From Catellatospora sp. TT07R-123 (GTDB lineage Bacteria; Actinomycetota; Actinomycetes; Mycobacteriales; Micromonosporaceae), in NCBI RefSeq assembly GCF_018327705.1, contig NZ_BNEM01000001.1, positions 2,170,001 through 2,234,000 of the forward strand: DNA of 64,000 nucleotides, given 5' to 3'. Position numbers and translations under genes: made by a program. The notes beneath the pieces are model-generated. The model had not been told where the DNA came from. It searched no databases and saw nothing but the letters and a program-made list of their open reading frames with translations. Each line of letters begins with the position of its first letter. Positions within the stretch are counted from its first letter, which is position 1. Positions 25,512 through 33,227 of the stretch are shown here, piece by piece.

Positions 25512-26174
25512 ATGAGCGAGCAGGTCAAGGAGAAGCACGTCGGCCCGTCGGCCGCGCGGCGCGCCGGCAAGGCGCAGCGCCGGGAGGACCGGGTGGCGGC
25601 GGCCAAGGTGGCGAGGCGGCGCAGGAGCATCTTCACCGTCATCGGGTCGTTCCTCGGCGTGGTGGTGCTGATCGGCGTCGCCGTCCTCATGATCCAGGCC
25701 GCGAAGCCCGACGGCGGCGCCGCGGCCGACGGCAGCCAGGACACGGCCTCGCAGACCGACCCGAACGCCCAGCAGCCGGCCGGGGACTTCCCGCAGCTGC
25801 CGGAGGGCGCGGACCCGGCGCTGAAGACCAAGCCCGTCGCGACCAAGGGCTCCGGCACGCTGACCGCGCTGACCCCGACCGTCCTCATCGACGGCAAGGG
25901 CCCGGCGATCAAGGTCGGCGACCACATCACGGTGAACTACGTCGGCGTGTCGTACACCACCGGCGAGGAGTTCGACACGTCCTGGAAGCGCCAGCAGCCG
26001 TTCGACTTCACCATCGGCCAGGGCGCGGTCATCCAGGGCTGGGACCAGGGCCTGATCGGCGCCAAGGTCGGCAGCCGGGTCCAGCTCGACATCCCCTCCA
26101 ACATGGCGTACGGCGACAGCGGCCAGGTCCCCGGCCCGCTGCGGTTCGTCGTCGACATCCTCAAGATCGGCTGA
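25512..26174 (+). CDS. Membrane-anchored FKBP-type peptidyl-prolyl isomerase
   Basis: A 220-residue protein. About 40 basic cytoplasmic residues, one membrane helix at 39-62 (IFTVIGSFLGVVVLIGVAVL), an Ala/Gln/Asp-rich linker, then an FKBP domain from about 115. The domain shows DHITVNYVGVSYTTGEEFDT, GQGAVIQGWDQGLIG and IPSNMAYGD. Catalysis would take place outside the membrane, helping exported proteins fold around Pro. The 3' end overlaps the converging ornithine-cyclodeaminase-like gene by 14 bases. Confidence 0.92.
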   Translation: MSEQVKEKHVGPSAARRAGKAQRREDRVAAAKVARRRRSIFTVIGSFLGVVVLIGVAVLMIQAAKPDGGAAADGSQDTASQTDPNAQQPAGDFPQLPEGADPALKTKPVATKGSGTLTALTPTVLIDGKGPAIKVGDHITVNYVGVSYTTGEEFDTSWKRQQPFDFTIGQGAVIQGWDQGLIGAKVGSRVQLDIPSNMAYGDSGQVPGPLRFVVDILKIG

Positions 26175-27081
26175 GCAGCCCCGCGATCGCGATGTCCTCG
26201 ATCCCGAGCCCGACCGAGCGGAAGAACACCACCCGCGATCCGGTCGGGCCGGGGTCGGACCCGCCGACCAGCCCGGCCAGGTCGCCCCGCACCGCGTCGG
26301 CCGACCACAGCCCGCGCCGCACCGCCAGGCGCATCTCCCCCGCCGCGGCCGTCGCCGACGGCCGGTGATCGCAGTACACCTCCAGCCCGGCCAGCGCCGC
26401 CGGGTCGACCTCGTGCGCGTCCGGCGCGTTGGTGCTGATCGAGGTGACCACTGTCCCCGCGGGCAGCGCCGCGACGTCGAGCACCGGCTGCGCCGCCGAG
26501 GTGCAGGCCAGCACCACATCGGCGCCGTCTGCCGCCTCGGCCGCCGACGCGACGGCACGCACCGGCACGTCCCCCGCCTCGGCCGTGAACGCGGCCAGGT
26601 CGACCCGTCCGCTGCGGGTGGCCACCCGGATGTCGGTGAACGGGCGCACCTGCCGGGCGTAGCGCACGTGCGCGCGGGCCAGCGGACCCCCGCCGATCAC
26701 CGCGAGCGTGGCCGCGCCGGGGCGGGCCAGCAGGTCCACGGCCAGCGCGCTCGTCGCCGCCGTACGCTGCGCGGTCAGGGCCTTGGCGTCGCACAGCAGC
26801 ACCGGCTCGCCGGTGGTCAGGCTGATCAGCAGCGTCCACGCCGTGACCAGGGCCGGGCCGCCGGGCTGCGGCAGGTACGGCGAGACCTTGACGCCGTACA
26901 CCCCGGCGGGTTCGACCAGCCCGGGATAGGTGATCACGTCGCCGCCGCCGGCCAGCGGCACCAGCAGCTGGGCGGGCTGTGCCGCCTCGCCGCGCGCCAG
27001 CGCCGCGAACGCCGCGCGCACCGCCGCGAGCACCTGCGCGGGCGGCAGGTCGGCGCCGTCCCGGATCACCTCGATCGCCAT
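26161..27081 (-). CDS. Ornithine cyclodeaminase/mu-crystallin family protein
   Basis: A 306-residue NAD(P)-binding protein of the ornithine-cyclodeaminase/mu-crystallin family, which also includes pyrroline-2-carboxylate reductases, alanine dehydrogenase-like enzymes and enzymes of siderophore precursor supply. The nucleotide-binding block is LAVIGGGPLARAHVRY, preceded by LTAQRTAATSALAVDLL. The ornithine-binding signatures are not clear enough to fix the substrate. It overlaps the FKBP gene end to end by 14 bases and is divergent from the small membrane protein gene. Confidence 0.82.
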   Translation of the reverse strand: MAIEVIRDGADLPPAQVLAAVRAAFAALARGEAAQPAQLLVPLAGGGDVITYPGLVEPAGVYGVKVSPYLPQPGGPALVTAWTLLISLTTGEPVLLCDAKALTAQRTAATSALAVDLLARPGAATLAVIGGGPLARAHVRYARQVRPFTDIRVATRSGRVDLAAFTAEAGDVPVRAVASAAEAADGADVVLACTSAAQPVLDVAALPAGTVVTSISTNAPDAHEVDPAALAGLEVYCDHRPSATAAAGEMRLAVRRGLWSADAVRGDLAGLVGGSDPGPTGSRVVFFRSVGLGIEDIAIAGLLSRS

Positions 27082-27236
27082 GACCGCAACATACTGCCAT
27101 CGGTCGATCCCGTCACGCCCGGCGAGCGCCCGCCGCTATCGCGCTAAACCGGGAAAATCCCTCATCAGCGAGCAAGCCGGACTAGGGTCGAGCGCAAGCG
27201 GGTCGCCGCCCGCTTTCCGCCGAAGGAGTGTTCGCG

Positions 27237-27482
27237 ATGCCCCGCAAATCCACGCTGCTCGCCGCTGGCCTGCTGTCGGCCGCCGCTGCCGGAGCGGGCC
27301 TGCTGGCCTACCGCAAGCGCCGCGCCGCCGGGTACGAGCAGCACCTTGACCAGCTCGCCGCGCTCGACACCGGCCACCGCGACTCGCCCCGGCACAAGAA
27401 GGAGCGGACGCCGCGCAAGCTCAAGAAGCAGGCGCGCAGCCACGGCGTGCCGGTGGACAGCCACGCGGGCGCGCACTGGTGA
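27237..27482 (+). CDS. Hypothetical small membrane-anchored basic protein
   Basis: 81 residues: an N-terminal hydrophobic segment at about 6-24 (LLAAGLLSAAAAGAGLLAY) followed by a highly charged tail (RHKKERTPRKLKKQARSHG). The ATG at 27237 has AAGGAG upstream. The hydrophobic part may be a signal anchor. No family recognised. The strong ribosome site and the terminator directly after the stop support a real gene. Confidence 0.6.
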   Translation: MPRKSTLLAAGLLSAAAAGAGLLAYRKRRAAGYEQHLDQLAALDTGHRDSPRHKKERTPRKLKKQARSHGVPVDSHAGAHW

Positions 27483-27488
27483 CCCGCG

Positions 27489-27520
27489 GCGGTGCGCCGC
27501 CCGTCCGGACGGCGCACCGC
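27489..27520. terminator. Bidirectional terminator
   Basis: An 11-base-pair perfect stem (GCGGTGCGCCG with its complement at 27510-27520) lies between two convergent genes. Confidence 0.75.
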
Positions 27521-27527
27521 GCACGGC

Positions 27528-28319
27528 TCAGCGCATCCGCTGCTCGCCCGCTTCCACCGCCAGGCCCAGCACGTTCTCCGGCGGCGGCAGCGGGCACGTG
27601 CCGTACTCGGTGAACGCGCACGGCAGGTTGACCGCCCGGTTGAAGTCCAGCAGCACCTCGCCGTCGGCGTCCGGCCCGCCGACGCTCAGCGAGCGCGCCC
27701 CGGCGTGCGTGGTGACGCCGCTGGTCGCGTCGCGGAACAGCACCGACAGCTCGCCCTCGCCGCCGTCGAACGCGGTCAGGGCGTAGTCCACGCCGTCGAC
27801 GGCGAAGCGCAGCACCCCGGTCGCGGTCTGCTCGTGCGTCAGCCCCGGCACCACCGCGCCCACGGCGACCGTCTGCGGCCGGTCGTACGCCTGGAAACTG
27901 GCCGGGACGACCCAGCGGCTGCTCGGCGCGTACGCGGGCACGCCGGTGAAGGCGGTCCGGGTCGGGGCCTGCGGGTCGCGCACGCGCAGCGCGTACGAAC
28001 CGCCGCGCCGGATCACCTCCAGCTGCCGCGCGCCCGCCACCAGGGTGATCCCGGCGGCGCCCTCCTGCGGGGTCATCACGACCTCGCCGTCGATCGGCTC
28101 CCCGCCGTGGGTCAGGCCGTCCGCGGCGGCGGCGTACAGGTGCACGCCGTCGGCGTCGGCGCTCCAGCGGCCGGGCAGGTGGGGATAGGTCAGCGGCTCG
28201 GAGCCGAGCCAGTGCAGGGCGGTGAGGCTGAGCCAGCCGTACGGGCGGCGCAGGTTCTCCTCGCGGCGGGCATGCCAGTCGGTCCAGTCCCGGACCAACT
28301 GCTCCTGATCGACGACCAT
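27528..28319 (-). CDS. DUF1684 domain protein
   Basis: A 263-residue protein of the DUF1684 family. The start WTDWHARREENLRRPYGWLS and the end block LLDFNRAVNLPCAFTEYGTCPLPPPENVL (given here as two parts, LLDFNRAVNLPCAF and TEYGTCPLPPPENVL) are family hallmarks. No signal peptide. Function unknown. It lies 46 bases after the rhodanese gene on the same strand and may belong to the cysteine dioxygenase-rhodanese operon. Confidence 0.85.
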   Translation of the reverse strand: MVVDQEQLVRDWTDWHARREENLRRPYGWLSLTALHWLGSEPLTYPHLPGRWSADADGVHLYAAAADGLTHGGEPIDGEVVMTPQEGAAGITLVAGARQLEVIRRGGSYALRVRDPQAPTRTAFTGVPAYAPSSRWVVPASFQAYDRPQTVAVGAVVPGLTHEQTATGVLRFAVDGVDYALTAFDGGEGELSVLFRDATSGVTTHAGARSLSVGGPDADGEVLLDFNRAVNLPCAFTEYGTCPLPPPENVLGLAVEAGEQRMR

Positions 28320-28365
28320 GGCGATACTGCTCCTCGGGGGGTAAGGAGTGGAGTCTTTCCGTCCG

Positions 28366-28791
28366 TCAGCCGGGCGGGCTGACCGGCAGTCCCGCAGCTT
28401 GCCACGCGGCGAAGCCCCCGGCAAGATCCGTGGCCCGGTGCAGGCCCAGCTCCCGCAGTGACGCGGCGGCCAGCGAGGACGTGTAGCCCTCCTGGCACAG
28501 CACCACCACGGGCAGGTCGTAGCGGTCGGCCACGCCCAGCCGGGCGTCGCTGCGCGGGTCGAACCGCCACTCGAGCACGTTGCGCTCGACGATGAGCGCG
28601 CCGGGGATCTCCCCGTGCGCCGCCCGCTGCGCCGCGGGCCTGATGTCGACCAGGACGGCCCCACCGGCCTGGGCCGCGTACGCCTGGGCGGGGTCGAGGC
28701 GCACCAGCCCGGCCCGGGCCGCGGCGAGGATCTCGTCGATCCCCCGCGATCCCGGCGGCGCCTGCCCCACCGCGTCTTCCACGCTCACCAC
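28366..28791 (-). CDS. Rhodanese-like sulfurtransferase
   Basis: A 141-residue single rhodanese domain. The active-site loop is VVVLCQEGYTSS with catalytic Cys at about residue 99, and LVDIRPAAQR is the typical early block. The start overlaps the end of the cysteine dioxygenase gene by 7 bases, so the two are translationally linked. Together they suggest handling of sulfur released from cysteine (sulfinate, sulfite, thiosulfate or persulfide). The exact sulfur donor is not known. Confidence 0.88.
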   Translation of the reverse strand: MVSVEDAVGQAPPGSRGIDEILAAARAGLVRLDPAQAYAAQAGGAVLVDIRPAAQRAAHGEIPGALIVERNVLEWRFDPRSDARLGVADRYDLPVVVLCQEGYTSSLAAASLRELGLHRATDLAGGFAAWQAAGLPVSPPG

Positions 28792-29237
28792 TGTGCACCC
28801 GCCCGGTCCACCGCCGCCACCCGCAGCCGTCCATCGTGGAGCCGGTAGCGCGTCATCGTGCGCAGCGCCGGGCCGTAGACGTGGACGCTGACGGCGGGCA
28901 CGGTCCCGTTGTTGGCGATCTGGTGCAGGTGGTGCGCGCCGAACCGCCGTCCGTCCCCCGCGGTCAGCGCCGTCCCGGCCAGCCGCGCGGCGCCGTCGCC
29001 GCCGGTCACCGTGTGCTCGGTGAGCTCACCGGAGACGACCGTGAACGCGCCCGCACTGCCGCCGTGGTCGTGCAGGTCGGTCTCCTGCCCCGGCAGCCAG
29101 GACAGCAGCCACGCCTCGTAGTCGTCGTGCAGGGCAAGCCGGTGGTACCAGCGCTGGACCGGGTCGAACCGGACCGCGACCGGCCACTGCCCCGGCCGGG
29201 CCGCGAGGTCGCGCGCGATCTGGAGAAAGTCGCTCAT
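28785..29237 (-). CDS. Cysteine dioxygenase type I family
   Basis: A 150-residue cupin. The iron ligands are two His in LHDHGGS (H56, H58) and His in HLHQIANNG (H105), as in bacterial thiol dioxygenases. The family converts cysteine to cysteine sulfinate. The start is uncertain: ATG at 29237 gives the usual family N terminus, but ATG at 29252 lies in frame and follows AGGAA. The gene is first in an operon with the rhodanese gene and perhaps the DUF1684 gene. A 19-base palindrome lies directly upstream. Confidence 0.85.
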   Translation of the reverse strand: MSDFLQIARDLAARPGQWPVAVRFDPVQRWYHRLALHDDYEAWLLSWLPGQETDLHDHGGSAGAFTVVSGELTEHTVTGGDGAARLAGTALTAGDGRRFGAHHLHQIANNGTVPAVSVHVYGPALRTMTRYRLHDGRLRVAAVDRAGAQW

Positions 29238-29253
29238 GCGGAATCTCTGCATT

Positions 29254-29272
29254 TCCTATCGGTCTTATAGGA
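29254..29272. promoter_or_regulatory. Operator-like palindrome before cysteine dioxygenase operon
   Basis: TCCTAT, seven bases, ATAGGA: a perfect 6-base inverted repeat in an AT-richer patch. On the minus strand TATAAG (29269-29264) inside it could be the -10 box. This is the layout of a repressor site; which regulator binds is unknown. Confidence 0.5.
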
Positions 29273-29315
29273 GTTGCAGTCACCCTAACACGCCCACCGC
29301 TCCGTGGTGCCGTAG

Positions 29316-29378
29316 TGATCGGCGTTTCCGGTCCAGACCTGGGCTCAGGTCGCGGCTTCGGACCGAAAACGCCGATCA
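29316..29378. repeat. Dispersed stem-loop element, singleton type C
   Basis: Arms of 19 bases (29316-29334 and 29360-29378, one mismatch; TGATCGGCGTTTCCGGTCC on the left). Inside the 25-base centre is a second perfect hairpin, GACCTG with CAGGTC (29336-29351). It is 63 bases long and lies between two genes on the minus strand, after the acyl-CoA dehydrogenase stop at 29398 has been read. It could end that transcript. Confidence 0.75.
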
Positions 29379-29397
29379 ACGATCCGCCGACCAGCGG

Positions 29398-30537
29398 TCA
29401 CAGCGAGCGGGCGATCACCATGCGCTGGATCTGGTTGGTGCCCTCGACGATCTGGAGGACCTTGGCCTCGCGGAAGTAGCGCTCGACCGGGTGGTCGGAC
29501 ACGTAGCCCGCCCCGCCGAGCACCTGCACCATGTCCGTGCACACCCGCATCGCCATGTCGGTGGCGAACAGCTTCGCCTTGGCGGCCTCGGGCGAGTACG
29601 GCACCCCCGCGTTGCGCAGCCGGGCCGCGTGCAGCATCAGCGCCCGCGCCGCGGCGATCTCGGTGGCGGCGTCGGCCAGCATGAAGCCCAGCCCCTGCAT
29701 CTCGAAGATCGGCTGCCCGAACTGCACCCGCCCCTTGGCGTACCCGGTGGCGTAGTCGAGCGCGCCCTGCGCCAGGCCCACCGCGCACGCCGCGATGCCC
29801 AGGCGGCCCGAGTCCAGCGCGCCCATGGCGATCCGGAACCCGTCGCCCTCGCCGCCGATCAGGCGCTCGGCCGGGACCCGCGCGCCGTCCAGCGCGACCT
29901 GCGCCACCGGCGAGGAGCGCAGTCCCATCGTCTTCTCGCGGGCCTGCGGGTGCAGTCCGGGCGTGTCTGCCGGGGCCAGCAGGCAGGAGATCCCCTTGGG
30001 GCCGGGCCCGCCCGTACGGCAGAAGACGTTGTAGAAGTCGGCCGCGCCCGCGTGCGTGATCCACGCCTTGGTGCCCGTCACCGTGTAGTGGTCGCCCTCG
30101 CGGACCGCCCTGGTGGTGAGGTTGGCCGCGTCGGAGCCGCCCGCCGGCTCGGACAGGCAGTACGCGCCGAGCAGCTCGCCGCCGATCATGTCGGGCAGCC
30201 ACCGCTCGCGCTGCTCGTCGCTGCCGTGGTGGGCCAGCGGGTAGCAGGCCAGCGTGTGCACGCTGACGGCCTCGGCGATGCCGACCCACCTGCTGGCCAG
30301 GATCTCCAGCACCTGTAGGTAGACCTCGTACGGCTGCTCCGCGCCGCCGTACTCGGCGGAGTAGGGCAGGCCGAGCAGGCCGGAGCGGCCGAGGGTGCGG
30401 ATCAGCTCGCGGGGGAAGTCCCCGCGCGCCTCGAAGTCGTCGACGTGGGGCGCGAGCTCCTTGTCGGCGAGGTCGCGGGCGAGTTCGAGCAGGTCGTGTG
30501 CTTCAGGGGTGGGAAGCAGCCGGGCAACGCTGGACAT
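29398..30537 (-). CDS. Acyl-CoA dehydrogenase
   Basis: A 379-residue flavoenzyme. Signatures: YCLSEPAGGSDAANLTT at the flavin/substrate region, TGTKAWITHAG, and the C-terminal block QVLGGAGYVSDHPVERYFRE and EGTNQIQRMVIAR. The catalytic base, Glu in the EGTNQIQ block, is at the position used by short/medium/branched-chain dehydrogenases. It oxidises acyl-CoA to enoyl-CoA with electron-transfer flavoprotein. It stands alone, flanked by two different stem-loop elements. Chain-length preference is not readable. Confidence 0.93.
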   Translation of the reverse strand: MSSVARLLPTPEAHDLLELARDLADKELAPHVDDFEARGDFPRELIRTLGRSGLLGLPYSAEYGGAEQPYEVYLQVLEILASRWVGIAEAVSVHTLACYPLAHHGSDEQRERWLPDMIGGELLGAYCLSEPAGGSDAANLTTRAVREGDHYTVTGTKAWITHAGAADFYNVFCRTGGPGPKGISCLLAPADTPGLHPQAREKTMGLRSSPVAQVALDGARVPAERLIGGEGDGFRIAMGALDSGRLGIAACAVGLAQGALDYATGYAKGRVQFGQPIFEMQGLGFMLADAATEIAAARALMLHAARLRNAGVPYSPEAAKAKLFATDMAMRVCTDMVQVLGGAGYVSDHPVERYFREAKVLQIVEGTNQIQRMVIARSL

Positions 30538-30603
30538 GCCGTCAGCTTAACGGTCGTTAGGTAATCCTGCTGCGGCCGCCCGCCGCCTTCGGCAACTTCT
30601 TGC

Positions 30604-30667
30604 GTGCACTTTCGGGGAAAGTGCGGGAACCGGGCCGTGGACTCCTGCACTTTCCCCGAAAGTGCAC
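30604..30667. repeat. 64-nt dispersed stem-loop element, copy 2 (family B)
   Basis: Perfect 21-base arms (30604-30624, 30647-30667) and a 22-base loop, exactly 64 bases as in the other two copies. One base differs in each arm (GCACTTTC for GCAGTTTC), a compensated change that keeps pairing. It makes each arm self-complementary as well (GCACTTTC, GGG, GAAAGTGC). This copy lies between two divergent genes, where a terminator is not expected. Confidence 0.92.
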
Positions 30668-30734
30668 GGTCCGACATCGGGGGGCGTGGGCAGGGGACAT
30701 AGTGGAGGCAAGCGGACACACGGAGGAGGCGGCG

Positions 30735-31628
30735 ATGGGCGCGGAGCCGGCCGGACCGATCGTGGTGGGCGTCGACGGCTCCCCCGCCGCCACCGAGGCA
30801 CTGGACTGGGCGGCCGCCGAGGCACAGCTGCGCGGCCTGCCCCTGCGCCTGGTGTACGCCGGCGACGACCCCGGCCCGCGCCTGGGCGACGACGCCGACC
30901 GCGAGGCTGTCGGCAGCGCCGCGCAGGACGTGGCCGAGCACGCCGCCCAGCGGGTGCGGACCCAGCACCCCGACCTGGCCGTCGAGGCGGTCGTGGTGCG
31001 CGACGACCCGGCCCACGCCCTGATCCGCGAGTCCGACACGGCCTGGATGGTGGTGGTCGGCAGCCGCGGCCACGGCGGCTTCCACGACCTGATGCTCGGG
31101 TCGACCAGCCTCCAGACGGCCATGCACGCCAATTCCTGCGTGGCGGTGGTGCGCCCGGCGGCGCGGGCGTCCCGCCAGCCGGTGGGCGAGGCGCCGGGCC
31201 GGATCGTCGTCGGCGTCGACGGCTCGGCCGAGTCCGACGTCGCGCTGCGGTTCGCCTTCGACGAGGCGCAGCGGCGCGGCTGCGGGGTGACCGCGGTGCA
31301 CGCCTGGCTGGGACCGATCACGACCGGGGCGGCCGGGATGCCGTTCGTCTACGACATGGACACGCTGCGGGCCCAGGAGGAGAGCGTGGTCGAGACCGCG
31401 CTGGCGCCGTACCGCGAGCAGTATCCGCACGTGGAGACGCATCGGATGACCGTGGAGTCGTCGGCGGCGGCCGCGCTGACCGAGCACTCGATGGGCGCCG
31501 CGCTGGTGGTGGTCGGCTGCCGGGGGCTGGGCGGGTTCAGCGGCCTGCTGCTCGGGTCGGTCAGCCAGGCGCTGATCCACCACGCCGGGTGCCCGGTGGT
31601 GGTCGCCCACGAGCGGGGCCGGCACTAG
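30735..31628 (+). CDS. Universal stress protein, tandem UspA domains
   Basis: A 297-residue protein with two Usp domains (about 8-140 and 155-295). Each begins IVVGVDGS and ends in the ATP-binding glycine motif (GSRGHGGFHDLMLGSTS and GCRGLGGFSGLLLGSVS). Tandem-domain Usps are usual in actinobacteria and often belong to the hypoxia/dormancy response. The ATG at 30735 has GGAGGAGG upstream. No operon partner. Confidence 0.93.
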   Translation: MGAEPAGPIVVGVDGSPAATEALDWAAAEAQLRGLPLRLVYAGDDPGPRLGDDADREAVGSAAQDVAEHAAQRVRTQHPDLAVEAVVVRDDPAHALIRESDTAWMVVVGSRGHGGFHDLMLGSTSLQTAMHANSCVAVVRPAARASRQPVGEAPGRIVVGVDGSAESDVALRFAFDEAQRRGCGVTAVHAWLGPITTGAAGMPFVYDMDTLRAQEESVVETALAPYREQYPHVETHRMTVESSAAAALTEHSMGAALVVVGCRGLGGFSGLLLGSVSQALIHHAGCPVVVAHERGRH

Positions 31629-31650
31629 GGAAAAGTTTCGAGGAACCCCC

Positions 31651-31679
31651 TTGACGCCCGGATATGCCGGACTTAATCT
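31651..31679 (+). promoter_or_regulatory. Strong sigma-70-type promoter without an obvious gene
   Basis: TTGACG (31651-31656), a 17-base spacer, TAATCT (31674-31679). Both boxes and the spacing are near ideal. It points right, into the 3' end of a gene on the opposite strand, with a stem-loop right at the expected start point. Confidence 0.5.
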
Positions 31680-31686
31680 AATAAGT

Positions 31687-31726
31687 GAAGCCCGACAGAT
31701 CTCGTCTTAGAGATAAGCCGGGCTTC
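31687..31726 (+). ncRNA. Candidate small RNA/terminator hairpin after the orphan promoter
   Basis: GAAGCCCG (31687-31694) pairs with CGGGCTTC (31719-31726), and the centre holds an inner stem ATCTC/GAGAT. It starts about 8 bases after the -10 box, where transcription should begin. It can be read as a short structured RNA or as the shared terminator of the convergent Usp and DUF6328 genes. The sequence does not decide between them. Confidence 0.4.
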
Positions 31727-31770
31727 CCGTATGTCCCGGTCCGGTCGCAGGTCCAGGTCCGGTTGCCGCG

Positions 31771-32250
31771 TCACCGCGCCTTGGGCTTGTAGATCATCGG
31801 CAGGATGTACCAGAGGAACACGTAGACCGCCGCGATCAGGCTGCCGCCGATCCCGGCCCAGCGGGAGCCGGTCACCACGTCGAGCACCAGGTAGACCGCC
31901 CCCACGATCGCCAGCAGCTCGAACACCAGGCCGACCAGGGCCAGCACGTGGGTGGCCCGCACGATCTCCGGCTTCTCCCCGTGCCGGAAGTGCAGCCGGT
32001 GGTAGCTCACCGGCGCGATCAGCAGCGCGGCCGCCAGCGCGGCGGCGACGAAGCTGAACACGTACAGGTGCCGCTCCGCACCGGTGATCTTGCCGAAGCC
32101 GGCCTGGAACGGCAGCGTCAGCAGGAACGCGAACAGGATCTGCACCCCGGTCTGGGTGACCCGAAGCTCCTGGAGCTGCTCGCCGTAGCGCCGGTGCCAC
32201 GGGTCGGTCGGATCGGGGTGCTGGTCGCGGTGCTGGTCGTCGTCGGCCAT
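31771..32250 (-). CDS. DUF6328 family membrane protein
   Basis: A 159-residue protein with four membrane helices. The block LQELRVTQTGVQILFAFLLT before helix 1 is the family signature. A His/Asp-rich N terminus (DDDQHRDQHPDP) is cytoplasmic. Function unknown. It is the last gene of a minus-strand series that starts with the exonuclease gene 36 bases upstream. Confidence 0.8.
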   Translation of the reverse strand: MADDDQHRDQHPDPTDPWHRRYGEQLQELRVTQTGVQILFAFLLTLPFQAGFGKITGAERHLYVFSFVAAALAAALLIAPVSYHRLHFRHGEKPEIVRATHVLALVGLVFELLAIVGAVYLVLDVVTGSRWAGIGGSLIAAVYVFLWYILPMIYKPKAR

Positions 32251-32286
32251 ACCTCACATGTAACCGGGCGGCGGCCCGGCAAACCG

Positions 32287-33201
32287 TCAGTTCGCCGCAG
32301 CGGCCAGCGCGTCGACCAGGCGGCGGCACGGGCTGGCCAGGTTCCAGCGCTCGGCGAGCTCCAGCATCCGGTCGGCGTCACGGGGCACGGCGGGCAGCGT
32401 CGGGTCGACGTCGGGCAGCTTCACGTCGGTGGCGACCCGGACGACCTTGGGCGCCACGGCCAGGTAATCGGCGGCGGCGGCGAGCTTGGTGCGCACGCCC
32501 GGCGCGAAGTCGCTTGCCGGATCGGCGGCGGCCGCCACGATCGCGTCGATGCTGCCGTACCGCTCGATCAGGCGCGCGGCGGTCTTCTCCCCCACGCCCG
32601 CCACGCCCGGCAGGCCGTCGGACGGGTCGCCGCGCAGCGCCGCGAAGTCGGCGTAGCCCGAGGCGGGCACGCCGTACTTGGCCAGCACCGCCGCCTCGTC
32701 GCAGTCCTCCAGCTTGGCCACGCCCCGGCCGACGTAGAGCAGCCGCACGCCGCGCGCGTCGTCGACGAGCTGGAACAGGTCCCGGTCGCCGCTGACCACC
32801 TCGACCGGCCCGGGGCTCCTGGCCGCCAGGGTGCCGAGCACGTCGTCAGCCTCGTTGCCGTCCACCCCGTATGCCGCGATGCCGACCGCTTCGAGCACCT
32901 GGAGCAGCAGCTCGACCTGGGGCACCAGCGCGTCGGGCACCTCCTCGCCCCCGGCGGGGGCGAGCCGGTGCGTCTTGTACGACGCGATCAGGTCGACCCG
33001 CCACTGCGGCCGCCAGTCGTTGTCCAGGGCGCAGACCAGCCGCCCCGGCCTGCGCGTCTTCACCAGCGTGCTGATCATGTCGAGGAACCCGCGCACCGCG
33101 TTGACGGGGCTGCCGTCCGGGGCCAGCGCCGAGGCGGCGGGCACCCCGTGGAAGGCGCGGAAGTACAGGCTGGGCGCGTCGACAGCGAGCAGCGGTGTCA
33201 T
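32287..33201 (-). CDS. 5'-3' exonuclease, Pol I N-terminal-like
   Basis: A 304-residue flap-endonuclease-type nuclease without a polymerase domain. Metal-binding blocks: LLAVDAPSLYFRAFHG, GNEADDVLGTLA, SGDRDLFQLV, then the helix-hairpin-helix GDPSDGLPGVAGVGEKTAARL. It removes RNA primers or flaps in relatives. Actinobacteria commonly carry this stand-alone gene near helY, as here. It is preceded by the MHYT gene 26 bases away on the same strand. Confidence 0.92.
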   Translation of the reverse strand: MTPLLAVDAPSLYFRAFHGVPAASALAPDGSPVNAVRGFLDMISTLVKTRRPGRLVCALDNDWRPQWRVDLIASYKTHRLAPAGGEEVPDALVPQVELLLQVLEAVGIAAYGVDGNEADDVLGTLAARSPGPVEVVSGDRDLFQLVDDARGVRLLYVGRGVAKLEDCDEAAVLAKYGVPASGYADFAALRGDPSDGLPGVAGVGEKTAARLIERYGSIDAIVAAAADPASDFAPGVRTKLAAAADYLAVAPKVVRVATDVKLPDVDPTLPAVPRDADRMLELAERWNLASPCRRLVDALAAAAN

Positions 33202-33227
33202 ACCGCACAGCCTGCCACAGACGTCTG

